The notes below the pieces were generated by a model. That model saw only the letters and a program-made list of their open reading frames with translations, did not search any database and was not told where the DNA came from. Shown piece by piece: positions 43,370 through 52,962 of a DNA stretch of 64,000 nucleotides. Numbering within the stretch: position 1 is the stretch's first letter; every line of letters begins with the position of its first letter. Origin of the DNA: Streptomyces chartreusis (GTDB lineage: Bacteria; Actinomycetota; Actinomycetes; Streptomycetales; Streptomycetaceae); the NCBI RefSeq assembly GCF_008704715.1, contig NZ_CP023689.1, forward strand, positions 1,922,001-1,986,000. Reading direction: 5' to 3'. The position numbers and the translations under genes are program-made.

Positions 43370-43603
43370 GGGCTGCCTTCCGGGGAGACGCGACCACTGG
43401 GGGTGCGCAGGGGGCGGGAGACACACGGGATGCCGCTGGGAAAGCGGGTGTTACCGACGGTAGCCCAGGGGAAGTCGGGGTCGCCAGATGCTGCAACTGT
43501 GAACTTTTCTCATGTTTGGCGGACGCGGTCCACCAGGAGTGCGCGTCGGCTTGCGCGCCAACTCCCCTTCCCGAAGCCGCCGTTCACGACCCTTTGCCTT
43601 CCA

Positions 43604-43634
43604 TTGACAAATAGAGGCAACGTCAATTTAGGTT
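43604..43634 (+). promoter_or_regulatory. Promoter of the iron-regulated surface-protein pair
   Basis: TTGACA (43604-43609) and TAGGTT (43629-43634) are spaced by 19 bp. The second hexamer lies within the iron box, so repressor binding would block polymerase. Confidence 0.55.
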
Positions 43635-43646
43635 AGCCTCACCTAA
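43628..43646 (+). promoter_or_regulatory. Iron box (DmdR1/IdeR/DtxR-type operator)
   Basis: TTAGGTTAGCCTCACCTAA, one base different from the consensus TTAGGTTAGGCTCACCTAA. It is 37 bp upstream of the ATG of the first secreted protein. It predicts repression by the iron-bound DtxR-family regulator and expression under iron limitation. Confidence 0.9.
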
Positions 43647-43683
43647 GTCACTACTCGGGTTTCTTCCAGAAGGGTGCTCCCTG

Positions 43684-44211
43684 ATGAGATCCATCCCCGC
43701 CGCCCGCGCGGCCCTCACCGTCGTCGCCGCCTCCGCCCTGACCCTGGGCCTGGCGACCTCGGCCTCCGCCGCGACCTCGACCCGTACGGTCACCGACGGC
43801 GGCACGACGTACAACCTGTCCCTCACCGCGCCGGGCACGGCCACCGCCGCGGGCCAGGTCGTCACCGTCTCCGGCTCCGGCTACAACACCGGCCAGGGCA
43901 TCTACGTCGGACTGTGCGTGGTCGACGGGGCGCAGGGCGCGAACAAGCCCACCCCGTGTCTGGGCGGCCAGGACGAGTCCGGCACCACCGGCGCCTCGCA
44001 CTGGGTCAACAACACCTTCGGCGGCATGTTCGCCAACAGCTCCAAGTTCGGCACCGGCGGCACCTTCAACGTGCAGATCTTCGTCAAGGCCACCCTCGAC
44101 GACGGCAGCGTCTGCGGCGAGGACGTCGAGTGCGCGGTGGTCACACGCGCGGACCACTTCGACAGCGGGGACCGCAAGTACGACGTCCACGTGCCGATCA
44201 CCTTCCAGTGA
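43684..44211 (+). CDS. Iron-regulated secreted protein with neocarzinostatin-like domain
   Basis: 175 residues: Sec signal peptide (AALTVVAASALTLGLATSASA, cleavage about residue 29-30), then one domain with four cysteines in two short-range pairs (VGLC...TPCLGG and CGEDVECAVVTRADH). The pattern C-x(n)-C then C-x4-C, with GSGYNTG and Y-VG-C, recalls the neocarzinostatin/macromomycin chromoprotein fold. It has no sorting signal, so it is secreted. It is followed within 15 bp by a larger protein with two such domains. Its role under iron limitation is unknown; a binding function for a small iron chelate or heme is inference only. Confidence 0.8.
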   Translation: MRSIPAARAALTVVAASALTLGLATSASAATSTRTVTDGGTTYNLSLTAPGTATAAGQVVTVSGSGYNTGQGIYVGLCVVDGAQGANKPTPCLGGQDESGTTGASHWVNNTFGGMFANSSKFGTGGTFNVQIFVKATLDDGSVCGEDVECAVVTRADHFDSGDRKYDVHVPITFQ

Positions 44212-44225
44212 CCGGAGGAACCCCC

Positions 44226-46766
44226 ATGCAGCACAGACGACCGGCGGCGCTCCTGGGCGCCGCCGCGCTCGTGGCCGCGGCCGGCACGTTCGGCTCCGCC
44301 GCACAGGCCGCCGACACACCGAGGACCGGTCTCGGCAAGGACGGCCAGAAACTCACCGTCTCCGCCTCGGCGAACCTCGACCCCGAGGGCGAGACGCTCC
44401 GCGTCACCGGCTCCGGCTACGACGCGACGAAGGCCGTCTACGTCGCCCTGTGCAAGGACAACGGCGACAACCGCGCCCCCGGCCCCTGCCTCGGCGGCGC
44501 CGACCAGACCGGCACCGGGAGCTCCTCGCAGTGGGTCGTCCCCGAGGGCGACGAGTACGCGGGCGACCTGGCCGTGCAGTGGGGCACGGGAGGCACCTTC
44601 GACGTGGAGATCGCCGTCAGGGCCAAGGACACGAGCCTCGACTGCGCCAACGTCACCTGCTCGGTCGTCACCCGCGTCGACCACCGCAACCCCGGCGACC
44701 GCTCCCAGGACGTCCGTGTCCCCGTCGGCTTCGAGGGCCAGGACCCCGGCGACGGCGGTGACGGTGACGGTGTGGACGTGCCCGCCGGCACGGTCGGATA
44801 TGTCAAGGCGGCCGAGTTCACGGCGGCCGGCGAGGTGAAGGACCTGCTGCTGCACCCCGGCTCCGGGAAGCTGTACGCCGGTTCGGAGGACTTCGTCGAC
44901 ACCGGTGACGTCAACGAGCGCGGCCTGTACGCCCTCGACGCCGCCGACGGCAAGGTCCTCACCCACGTCAGCCAGGCCCCCGGCACCGGCGGCACCATGG
45001 CGGCCCGCAACGTCGCCCTGATCGCCGCGCCGCTCGCCGGTGACGGCGTCGTCTTCCACTACCCGCTGCGGGGCATCGGCACCGCCAGGGACGGTGACAC
45101 CGCGGCGGCCGGCGCATGGCTCGCGGGCGCCACGGTCACCGGTGCCGGCCCCGGCACCGAGGCCGGCACCACCCTGGTCGCACAGGGCCCCGCGCTCTCC
45201 GAGATCCGGACCGCGACCGGCGCGGTCGAACGGACCCTCACCCTCGACGGCGGCTCCCAGCTCGGCGTCGACCCCGCGCACGACGCGGCCTGGTCCGCCG
45301 GTTCCGCGGGCGGACAGCTGCGCCGCGTCGACACGAAGACGTTCACCGTCACCGCCACGGCCGAACTCCCCGCCGCTTCCGTCGGTTTCGTCGAGGCCGA
45401 CCCCGCCACCGGCAACGTGTGGGTGGGCAGCGGCACCTCCGTGCTCGTGTACGACAAGGACGCCAAGCCGCTGACCACGCTGAGCGGGCCGGACGAGACC
45501 ACGGACGTGGCCTTCGACACCGGCACCGGGCGCGCCTTCGTCGTCCGCCAGGACAACGGCGACAGCGGCAACGGCAACGACCTCAGCTCGCTGGCGGTGT
45601 ACGACACCGGGACCTTCGAGGAGGCGGCGAAGCCGACCGAGCTCGTGGGCAACCACTCCCAGCTCGGCGAGGCCGCGGTCGCCGTCGCCCCCGGCGGCAC
45701 CTCCGTCTACGTCAGCAGCCCCGCCGAGGGCAAGATCGTCAAGCTCGACCGGCGGATGTCGCCGAAGGTCGTCCGGTCCCCCACGGACCGGTCCGTCGCG
45801 CCGGGCGACAAGGTCACCTTCGTCGCGGCGGCCGAGGGCGCCCCGGAGCCCACGGTCCGCTGGCAGGTCAGCCCGGACGCCGGTCAGACCTGGTCGGCGA
45901 TCGAGGGCGCCACCGGCAACACGTACGCCTTCACCGCGAAGGCCGCCCACGACGGGCACCGCTACCGGGCCGAGTTCACCAACTCGGCGGGTACGACCCG
46001 CACTTCGCCCATCACGCTCACCGTCACAGAGCCCGGCGACGGCGGCGACGGCGGGAGCGACGTTGGGGACACCGAGCCGTCCGGCAGCGGCACGGCCACC
46101 GGCCCGAACGGCCAGAGACTCACCGTCACCCCGGTCAACGACCTCGCCACGAAGAACCAGACCCTGAAGGTCACCGGCTCCGGCTACGACACGAAGAAGG
46201 GCATCTACGTCGCCCTGTGCGTCGACAACGGCGACGGCGAACCGCCCACGCCCTGCATCGGCGGCGTCGGCATGAGCGGTGGCTCGCAATCCTCGGCGTG
46301 GATCTCCTCCGACCCGCCGGACTACGGCGCGGAACTGGCGGTCCCGTACGGCGCGGGCGGCACCTTCGAGGTCCAGCTGACCGTGGACGCCAAGGACGAG
46401 TACACCGACTGCTTCAAGGCGACGTGCGTCCTGGCCACCCGCAACGACCACACCCTCTCCGGCGACCGCTCCCAGGACGTCAAGGTCCCGGTCCGCTTCG
46501 TCGGGCAGGACCCGGTGGACACGGATGACGGCGACGGCGGGTCCGGCGGCACGGGTGGCGACGGCGGCTCCGGCACGAGCACGTCGGGCGGCGGCACCGG
46601 CGGCACCGGCGGCGGGACCGCTTCCCCGACCGGCGGCACCGGCACCTCCGCCGCGGGTGGCAGCCTCGCCTCGACCGGCGTGACGGTGCTCTCCGTCGCG
46701 GCGCTCGCGGCCGCGCTGCTCGCCGCGGGCTGGGTGGCGTACCGCAAGGGCCGCAACGCCAACTGA
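44226..46766 (+). CDS. Cell-wall-anchored protein: neocarzinostatin-like domains, beta-propeller, Ig-like domain, LAXTG signal
   Basis: 846 residues from the ATG at 44226. Order: signal peptide (ending about residue 28), neocarzinostatin-like domain 1 (about 35-175, C-pairs in VALC..GPCLGG and LDCANVTC), a linker, a seven-bladed-propeller-like region (about 190-510, repeated LYALDAADGKV/TGNVWVGSG units), an Ig-like domain (about 515-600), neocarzinostatin-like domain 2 (about 620-755), a Gly/Thr-rich linker, and a C-terminal LASTG sorting motif with hydrophobic helix and RKGRN tail. The LASTG is the class E sortase type common in Streptomyces. No sortase gene is in the window. It is probably a surface protein of the iron-limited mycelium, cotranscribed with the smaller paralogue. 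Confidence 0.8.
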   Translation: MQHRRPAALLGAAALVAAAGTFGSAAQAADTPRTGLGKDGQKLTVSASANLDPEGETLRVTGSGYDATKAVYVALCKDNGDNRAPGPCLGGADQTGTGSSSQWVVPEGDEYAGDLAVQWGTGGTFDVEIAVRAKDTSLDCANVTCSVVTRVDHRNPGDRSQDVRVPVGFEGQDPGDGGDGDGVDVPAGTVGYVKAAEFTAAGEVKDLLLHPGSGKLYAGSEDFVDTGDVNERGLYALDAADGKVLTHVSQAPGTGGTMAARNVALIAAPLAGDGVVFHYPLRGIGTARDGDTAAAGAWLAGATVTGAGPGTEAGTTLVAQGPALSEIRTATGAVERTLTLDGGSQLGVDPAHDAAWSAGSAGGQLRRVDTKTFTVTATAELPAASVGFVEADPATGNVWVGSGTSVLVYDKDAKPLTTLSGPDETTDVAFDTGTGRAFVVRQDNGDSGNGNDLSSLAVYDTGTFEEAAKPTELVGNHSQLGEAAVAVAPGGTSVYVSSPAEGKIVKLDRRMSPKVVRSPTDRSVAPGDKVTFVAAAEGAPEPTVRWQVSPDAGQTWSAIEGATGNTYAFTAKAAHDGHRYRAEFTNSAGTTRTSPITLTVTEPGDGGDGGSDVGDTEPSGSGTATGPNGQRLTVTPVNDLATKNQTLKVTGSGYDTKKGIYVALCVDNGDGEPPTPCIGGVGMSGGSQSSAWISSDPPDYGAELAVPYGAGGTFEVQLTVDAKDEYTDCFKATCVLATRNDHTLSGDRSQDVKVPVRFVGQDPVDTDDGDGGSGGTGGDGGSGTSTSGGGTGGTGGGTASPTGGTGTSAAGGSLASTGVTVLSVAALAAALLAAGWVAYRKGRNAN

Positions 46767-46786
46767 CGCACGGCAGAACCGAGTTC

Positions 46787-46819
46787 GCCCTCCGGCGCAC
46801 GGAACCCGCACCGGAGGGC
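46787..46819. terminator. Bidirectional terminator hairpin
   Basis: GCCCTCCGG (46787-46795) and CCGGAGGGC (46811-46819) are perfect 9-bp arms around a 15-nt loop, between the convergent surface-protein and methyltransferase genes. Confidence 0.7.
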
Positions 46820-46841
46820 GTTCGTCGTTCGCACCGGTCCG

Positions 46842-47567
46842 TCAGACGGCGCGGCCCGCCACCACCCACTTCGACGGCAGCTCGATCCGGGTGCCGTCGG
46901 GCCCGTACTCCGCGGTGATCAGGGGTATTTCGCCGCTCGCGAGGATGCCGAGGCCGGCCGCCCGCAGGAACTCGGGCACCGCGTCGTCGGCCACCTCGCC
47001 CGGGGCGATGCCGTGCCGGAAGATCGGCGCGAGTTTGGGCGGCGGTCCCGACGGGCTCTGCGCCAGGCCCATGAGAACGGGCTTGGCCTCCTGGGAGAGC
47101 TCCACGAGGAAGGCCCGGCCGCGCTCGCCGACCAGCGTGGCGATGCCGTTCACCAGCTGCTGCCGGTCGTCGGGCTCGGTCTGGTGCAGCACGCCCCGCA
47201 TATAGATGTTGACGTCCCCGAGCTCGGCGTGGAGCGTCTCCGCCTCGGCCTTCTCCACGGCGTCGAACAGCCGGTACGTCGCCTGTCCGGCGGGGTCGGC
47301 GTGGCGGGCGTGGTCGAGGGCCGCGGCGGACAGGTCGACGCCGACGACGCGCGGGAAGCGGTCGGCGAGGAACCGGGTCTGGGTGCCGTTGCCGCAGCCC
47401 AGGTCCACCATGGCCAGCCCGGGGTCGGCCAGATGGGCCTCGAACAGGGCCAGATGGCGTCCGGCGGTCAGGGCCGGCTCGGCGTCCCAGAACACCGCCC
47501 CCTGTTCCTCGGGGGCTTCACGCCAGAAGCCCTCCCAGGCCTCCCGGTACCGACTCGTCACGCTCAT
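46842..47567 (-). CDS. SAM-dependent methyltransferase
   Basis: 241 residues from the ATG at 47567 (MSVTSRYREAWEGFW), preceded by a GGGGAG ribosome site. Motif I is MVDLGCGNGTQT (about residues 50-60), then VVGVDLSAAALDHA and a GDVNIYMRGVLHQ segment at motif IV. It has the small-molecule methyltransferase fold; the substrate is unknown. It converges on the iron-regulated surface gene, separated by a strong terminator hairpin. Confidence 0.8.
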   Translation of the reverse strand: MSVTSRYREAWEGFWREAPEEQGAVFWDAEPALTAGRHLALFEAHLADPGLAMVDLGCGNGTQTRFLADRFPRVVGVDLSAAALDHARHADPAGQATYRLFDAVEKAEAETLHAELGDVNIYMRGVLHQTEPDDRQQLVNGIATLVGERGRAFLVELSQEAKPVLMGLAQSPSGPPPKLAPIFRHGIAPGEVADDAVPEFLRAAGLGILASGEIPLITAEYGPDGTRIELPSKWVVAGRAV

Positions 47568-47749
47568 GAACGACTCCCCAGGTAGCGCTGCCGACCCGCC
47601 GTCAGATGGCGGGCGACTACGGTCTATCGCGGCGGGGTTGCGGCTACAAGCGCATGGCACATTCCTTCACTCCGCATTCGACACTCGTGCGCCGTTGCAC
47701 GCCCTGCGCGTCACAAGTCGCAGGTCTTCGAGGCGCCGAGAGCCGGGAA

Positions 47750-50185
47750 TCAGCGTCGCGGGAGCGTGAGTTCGAACCAGACGGTCTTGCCGGTGCTCGT
47801 CCGGCTCGTGCCCCACTCGCGCGCGAGCATGCTCACCACGCGCAGCCCGCGTCCGGCGTCGTCGAAGGGGCCGGCGCTCAGCAGGGTCGGCAGATCGTGA
47901 TCGTCGTCGTCCACCTCGCACAGCAGCGTGTCGCCGCGGACGAGGCGCAGTTCGACCGGGCGGCCGTGGGAGTGCCGTAGGGCATTGGTGACCAGCTCGC
48001 TGACCAGCAGCTCGGCGGTGTCCGCGAGGCGGGCGAGGCCCCAGTCGTGCAGCTGTTCACGGACGACATCGCGGGCCCGGCCGACCTCTTCGGGGTCGAG
48101 GCCGATGCGCCAGGAGGCGACGTCCTCGGGTTCGATGCCGTTGAGGCGGGCCATCAGCAGGGCGACGTCGTCCTTGCGGCCGCCGCGGGTGTTGAGCGCG
48201 CGGATGATGGTGTCGCAGGCGTCGTCCATGGACGCGGCCGGGTGGGCTGCGGACTCGCAGAGGGTCGCGAGTCCGACACCGATGTCTTCGCCGCGCATCT
48301 CGACCAGGCCGTCGGTGCACATCACCAGTCGGTCGCCGGGTCGCACACGCACGCGTACCGCCTCGAAGGGCACCCCGCCGACGCCGATCGGCGCTCCCGT
48401 GGGCAGGTCGAGCAGCTCGCTGCGCCCGTCGCCGGCGCGAACGAGGACGGGCGGTATGTGACCGGCGTTGGCGATGTGCAGTTCGCTCGCGATGGGGTCG
48501 TAGACGGCGTACAGGCAGGTCGCGAGGTAGGTGTCGCCGAGGCGCTGGGCGAGGTCGTCGAGGTTGCGCAGGAGCTGGGCGGGCGGCAGGTCGAGAGCGG
48601 CCATGGTCTGCACGGCCGTGCGCAACTGCCCCATCATCGCGGCCGAGTTGAGGCCGTGGCCCATGACGTCGCCGACGACGAGGGCGGTGCGGGCGCCGGG
48701 GAGCTTCACGGAGTCGAACCAGTCGCCGCCGACCCGGCCGAGCAGGGTGCCCGGCAGATAGCGGGTGGCGATGTCGCAGCCCGCCATGCGCGGCGGGATG
48801 TGCGGCAGCATGCTGTCCTGGAGGGTCTCGGCGACGCTCTCCTGGTAGGTGTACATGCGCGCGTTGTCGAGCACGAGGCCCGCGCGGGCGGCGAGTTCGG
48901 CGCCGGTGACGCGGTCCATGTCGTTGAACTCGACGCGCTCCGGGTGACGCAGCAGGATCATGAAGCCCAGCACCACATTGCGGGCCTTGAGCGGGACGAC
49001 AAGCATGGAACGGCCGGTGATGAGCGGCCGGATGTCCCGCTTCTCGAACTGCGAGGCGATGGCGTGGCCCATCTGCTCGCTGATCCGCGGCACGAGGACG
49101 GGCTCACCGCTGGTCATGCACTGGAAGAAGGGGGTGTGGGCCGGAAAGGGCATGGCCTCGCCGACCGGTACGACGTCGTCCCAGCGGCCGGGTTCGTCGG
49201 TGTGCTCGACGGCGACCCGGTGCCACATGGTGGTGGTGTCCGGCGCCCCGTCGGGGAATCCCTCGCCGGCGACGACCTGTTCGCGCAGATAGGTGCCGGC
49301 GACGTCGGTGAACCGGGGCACCACGGCTCTGCTGACCTCGACGATGGTCCGCGACAGGTCGAGGGAGGTGCCGATGCGGCCGCTGACCTCGTTGAGGAAC
49401 TCCAGGCGTTCACGGACCGCGGTGTACTCGAGGTCCTCGGCCTCGTCGGAGTACTCCCGCGGTATGGGTAAGCCCTGGGCGGCCGCCTGTGCGGCGCGCT
49501 CACGGCGTGCCCTGCGCTCCACGCGCCGGGGCACGCCCCAGTCGGGGGTGACGGGCACCCGGTCGTTCTGGCTGAACTCCAGTACCGGATAGCCCAGTTC
49601 GAGGATCTGGCCGACGATGCGGGCGCTCTCGTCGACGCTCATGCTGGGCAGGATCTCGGGGAGCTTGCCCGCGAGATCCTCGGCGCCGGGGAAGTCGGTG
49701 TGCAGGGCGAAGCCGGGCGCGACGCGATCGAAGCCGGGGTCGTCCTCGCCGTCCTCCTGCCGGAGGCGGCCCACGTCGGCGCCGAGCACGAGGAGCCGCT
49801 CCGGTCCGGGGCCGATCAGCGGGTAGGCCCACCACAGCACGTCGACGCGGTCCCGCTCGGGGACCGTGAGCCGGGCGCGGCCCGCGGCGGGGTAGTACAA
49901 CCGCCCGTCCAGGGACGTCTCCAGATCGTGGCCGAGTCCGTCGTACGCCCCGTAGGCGCCGTACAGCGAGGGGTCGTCGTCCTCGGGCAGTGCGCCGGAG
50001 ACCGGCAGCAGATCGACGGCCGGTCGGCCGAGCGCCTCTTCCTTGGTGGCGCCGAACAGACGGCGTGCGCCGGAGCTCCAGTGGGAGACCAGGCCTTCGC
50101 GGTCCACCACGACCACGGCCAGCGGGATGCGTCCGGACGCGGCGTGTTCCGTCACCGCGCCGTCCCTCTCGGTGCCACGGTTCAT
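47750..50185 (-). CDS. PAS-GAF-PP2C (SpoIIE/RsbU-type) phosphatase with C-terminal anti-sigma-factor kinase domain
   Basis: 811 residues. PAS domain (about 18-90, SHWSSGARRLFGATKEEALG), a middle region, GAF domain (about 262-445, ending LDNARMYTYQE), PP2C/SpoIIE phosphatase (about 455-680, GGDWFDSVKLP with metal Asp, VVGDVMGHGL, CTDGLVE) and a C-terminal HATPase_c domain (about 690-811, SELVTNALRHS and GRGLRVV). This is a stress-response switch: the phosphatase and kinase modules control anti-anti-sigma/anti-sigma partners under signals sensed by PAS and GAF. No sigma gene is nearby. The ATG at 50185 lies 10 nt after GAGAGAGG. Confidence 0.88.
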   Translation of the reverse strand: MNRGTERDGAVTEHAASGRIPLAVVVVDREGLVSHWSSGARRLFGATKEEALGRPAVDLLPVSGALPEDDDPSLYGAYGAYDGLGHDLETSLDGRLYYPAAGRARLTVPERDRVDVLWWAYPLIGPGPERLLVLGADVGRLRQEDGEDDPGFDRVAPGFALHTDFPGAEDLAGKLPEILPSMSVDESARIVGQILELGYPVLEFSQNDRVPVTPDWGVPRRVERRARRERAAQAAAQGLPIPREYSDEAEDLEYTAVRERLEFLNEVSGRIGTSLDLSRTIVEVSRAVVPRFTDVAGTYLREQVVAGEGFPDGAPDTTTMWHRVAVEHTDEPGRWDDVVPVGEAMPFPAHTPFFQCMTSGEPVLVPRISEQMGHAIASQFEKRDIRPLITGRSMLVVPLKARNVVLGFMILLRHPERVEFNDMDRVTGAELAARAGLVLDNARMYTYQESVAETLQDSMLPHIPPRMAGCDIATRYLPGTLLGRVGGDWFDSVKLPGARTALVVGDVMGHGLNSAAMMGQLRTAVQTMAALDLPPAQLLRNLDDLAQRLGDTYLATCLYAVYDPIASELHIANAGHIPPVLVRAGDGRSELLDLPTGAPIGVGGVPFEAVRVRVRPGDRLVMCTDGLVEMRGEDIGVGLATLCESAAHPAASMDDACDTIIRALNTRGGRKDDVALLMARLNGIEPEDVASWRIGLDPEEVGRARDVVREQLHDWGLARLADTAELLVSELVTNALRHSHGRPVELRLVRGDTLLCEVDDDDHDLPTLLSAGPFDDAGRGLRVVSMLAREWGTSRTSTGKTVWFELTLPRR

Positions 50186-50372
50186 GGCCCAGGCCCTCTC
50201 TCCCCAAGGCTCCGCAAGATCTGCGCGCCCTCACCACCGTACGGCTCGGTGCCTCGATGATGTGACTCAATACGGGAATTGATGTATCGGGATCATTGGC
50301 GGGCGACAGTGTGCGCCGGTGTCCGCCCCCGGCGCGTCCGCGCTGGACAGCCCGGGTGCGGGTGGTTCCGGT

Positions 50373-52772
50373 TCAGTCCTCGTGACTCAGCTGAAGATCT
50401 CGTTCCGTTCGGCCTCCTCCGGCGACCTGGAGCACGGTGGCGACCGGCGGGTAACCGGCGGCGATGACGGTGTACTCGCCGGACGACAGGTCGACGAAGC
50501 GGAAGGTGCCGTCGGGGCCCGTGGTGAGCGTGTCCATGACGTTGCCGGCGGCGTCGAGGAGCGTCACGCGCGCGTCCTCGACGGGACGTCCGCCGCACGC
50601 CCGCACGGTGCCCCGCAGCAGGGCGCCGCCGGCGAGTTCGATGTCCTGGCGGGTCTCGCGGGCCGCCTTCACGGTGGCCGGGACGGCGGCAGGCCGGAAG
50701 GCGGGCGCGCTCGCGGCGAGGGTGTACTCGCCGGCGACCAGCTCGGTGATGACGTAGCCGCCCTCGCGTCCGCTGCGAGTGGTGGCGACGACCTCGCCCC
50801 GGACGTCGGTGAGCGTGACGGTGGCGTCCACGGGGGTGCCGTCCGGGGTGAGCACGGTTCCGGCGAGGCGTCCGGCGCCGCCGAGGACGATGTCCAGTTC
50901 GACGGGGCGCTCGCCGACGGTCACGGTGACGGCCTGCGGCTGGTGCCCGCCCGCCGCGGCGATCATGACGTACGCCCCCGCGCCGGGCGCCGCCAGCGCG
51001 TACCGCCCGTCCTGGCCGCTCGCGCCCCGGCCGACCTGCTGCCCAGCGACGTCGATGAGGGTGAGCGCCGCGTGCGGTACGAACGTCCCGTCGGGGTGCT
51101 GCACGGTGCCGTGGACGGGGAGCGAGGGGGCGTGCGCGGAACGGGCCTGCGGGACGCGGGAGTTCACCGGGGCGGATGCCGTCTCGGGGGCGGGGGCGTC
51201 GGGGGACGCTGCGCTGTTCACGAGGGGGATCTCCTTGAGGAAGCAGGCGATGAGCAGTCCGAGCACCAGCACCGGCACGAGGTAGAGGAAGATCCTCGGC
51301 ATGGCGTCGGCGTAGGCCTGGATGTAGGCGTCGCGCAGCGCCGGGGGCAGCGAGTGGACGAGCTGCGGGGTGATGGACTCGGGCTCGGGCAGGTGCGCGC
51401 CGGCGTGCGCGGGGAGCCGTTCGGCCAGGGCGTCGGTGAGCCGGGCCGCGAACAGGGTGCCGAAGATCGCCGCGCCGACGCTGCCGCCGATCTGCCGGAA
51501 GTAGTTGTTGGCGCTGGTGGCGGTGCCGAGGTCGGTGGGGCGCACGGAATTCTGCACGGCGAGGATCAGCACGGGCATCACCATGCCGATGCCGGCGCCG
51601 AGCACGGCCATCCAGATGCTGTAGTGCAGCCGCGGGGTGTCGCTCTCCAGGCGGGACAGCAGCCACATGCCGAGGACCGACAGGGCGCTGCCGAGCACGG
51701 GGTAGATCCGGTACCGCCCGGTGTGGCTGATGAGCTGGCCGCAGACGATCGAGGCGCCGACGATGCCGCCCATCATCGGCAGCATCAGCAGGCCCGACTC
51801 GGTGGCGGTGGCGCCGTCGACCATCTGCAGGAAGGTCGGCAGATAGCTGGCGGCGCCGAACAGGGCCACGCCGATCACGAGGCCGACAAGGCCGGTGACG
51901 TTGAAGACGGAGTCCCTGAACAGCCGTAGCGGGATGAGGGGTTCGGCGGCGAAGTGCTCGGCGACGAGGAAGAGGACTGCGGCGACGGCCGCGCCCGCGC
52001 CGAGGCCGAGGATGACTCGGGAGTCCCAGGCGTACTCGGTGCCGCCCCAACTGGTCAGCAGGACCAGGCAGGTGGAGGCGGCGGCCAGCAGCAGCGCGCC
52101 GAGGATGTCGAGGCGGGCCCGGCCGGCGGGCTTGGGCAGCTTCAGCACGACCGTGACGACGGCGAGGGTGACCAAGCCGAAGGGGACGTTGACGTAGAAG
52201 CACCAGCGCCAGGAGAGGTGGTCGGTGAAGTAGCCGCCCAGCAGGGGTCCGGCGACCGAGGCGAGGCCGAACGCGGCGCCGATCAGGCCCATGAAGCGGC
52301 CGCGTTCGCGGGGCGGCACGATGTCCGCGATGATCGCCTGGACGCCGATCATCAGCCCGCCCGCGCCGATGCCCTGGATCGCGCGGTAGGCGATCAGCTG
52401 GTCCATGGTCGCGGCCCGGCCGGCGAGCGCGGAGCCGATGACGAAGACGACGATCGCGAACTGGAAGACACCCTTGCGGCCGAGGAGGTCGCCGAGCTTG
52501 CCGTAGACCGGGAGGCCGACTGTGGCGGTGAGCAGGTAGGCGGTGATCGCCCAGGACATCCTGTCCAGGCCGTGCAGCTCGCCGACGATCTTCGGCAGCG
52601 CGGTGGCGACGATCATCTGCTCCAGCGCGGCGAGCAGCAGCGCGAGCATCAGGCCGAAGAAGACCAACCGCACCCGGCGCGGGCCGAGTTCACCGGCCGG
52701 CGCCGGTGCGGGAGGGGGGACGTCCGGCGCCGCCGCGACCGGTTCGTCCTGTACCAGAGTGCTCCCGCCCAC
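50373..52772 (-). CDS. DHA2-type MFS multidrug exporter fused to carboxypeptidase-regulatory-like repeats
   Basis: 799 residues from a GTG at 52772, preceded by GAGGGGAAC. Residues about 30-520 are a 14-helix EmrB/QacA-type exporter: [17 protein letters not shown] in helix 1, the LGDLLGRKG loop 2-3 motif and [10 protein letters not shown] in helix 4. The last 230 residues hold three beta-sandwich units of the CarboxypepD_reg/SdrD-B type ([51 protein letters not shown]), each with DG.Y or DGTF turn. As the transporter has an even number of helices, the repeats would be cytoplasmic unless a further segment is crossed. Such fusions exist in other actinomycetes; function unknown. Confidence 0.85.
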   Translation of the reverse strand: MGGSTLVQDEPVAAAPDVPPPAPAPAGELGPRRVRLVFFGLMLALLLAALEQMIVATALPKIVGELHGLDRMSWAITAYLLTATVGLPVYGKLGDLLGRKGVFQFAIVVFVIGSALAGRAATMDQLIAYRAIQGIGAGGLMIGVQAIIADIVPPRERGRFMGLIGAAFGLASVAGPLLGGYFTDHLSWRWCFYVNVPFGLVTLAVVTVVLKLPKPAGRARLDILGALLLAAASTCLVLLTSWGGTEYAWDSRVILGLGAGAAVAAVLFLVAEHFAAEPLIPLRLFRDSVFNVTGLVGLVIGVALFGAASYLPTFLQMVDGATATESGLLMLPMMGGIVGASIVCGQLISHTGRYRIYPVLGSALSVLGMWLLSRLESDTPRLHYSIWMAVLGAGIGMVMPVLILAVQNSVRPTDLGTATSANNYFRQIGGSVGAAIFGTLFAARLTDALAERLPAHAGAHLPEPESITPQLVHSLPPALRDAYIQAYADAMPRIFLYLVPVLVLGLLIACFLKEIPLVNSAASPDAPAPETASAPVNSRVPQARSAHAPSLPVHGTVQHPDGTFVPHAALTLIDVAGQQVGRGASGQDGRYALAAPGAGAYVMIAAAGGHQPQAVTVTVGERPVELDIVLGGAGRLAGTVLTPDGTPVDATVTLTDVRGEVVATTRSGREGGYVITELVAGEYTLAASAPAFRPAAVPATVKAARETRQDIELAGGALLRGTVRACGGRPVEDARVTLLDAAGNVMDTLTTGPDGTFRFVDLSSGEYTVIAAGYPPVATVLQVAGGGRTERDLQLSHED

Positions 52773-52783
52773 GTGCCGTTCCC

Positions 52784-52842
52784 CTCGTCGCGCTGCTGCA
52801 CAATTTCCGCGTAAGCGAACAACTACGAGCAAGCGCGACGAG
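52784..52842. promoter_or_regulatory. Long inverted repeat in the MFS 5' region
   Basis: CTCGTCGCGCT (52784-52794) and AGCGCGACGAG (52832-52842) are perfect 11-bp arms 37 bp apart, ending close to the ribosome site of the MFS gene. In mRNA they could form a stem that covers part of GACGAGGGGA; in DNA they could be an operator pair. Confidence 0.5.
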
Positions 52843-52962
52843 TTACGGAACCGGGTCGGTCGACGATGGAATCCACCCGATCCGGTGAGGGGGCCAACGA
52901 CCGCCGGGCACCGGTGGGTTGAAGGGCCCGGGAAGTCGCCTCCCCGGGTCGGCCGGCAGGTG

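Larger units (their letters stand above)
43370..43683. other. Intergenic region with iron-regulated promoter
   Basis: This 314-bp divergent gap holds the promoter of the flavoprotein gene on one side and, on the other, an AT-rich segment (about 43595-43650) with a -35-like TTGACA, a -10-like TAGGTT and a DmdR/IdeR-type iron box. Nothing else was recognised in its GC-rich middle. Confidence 0.7.
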
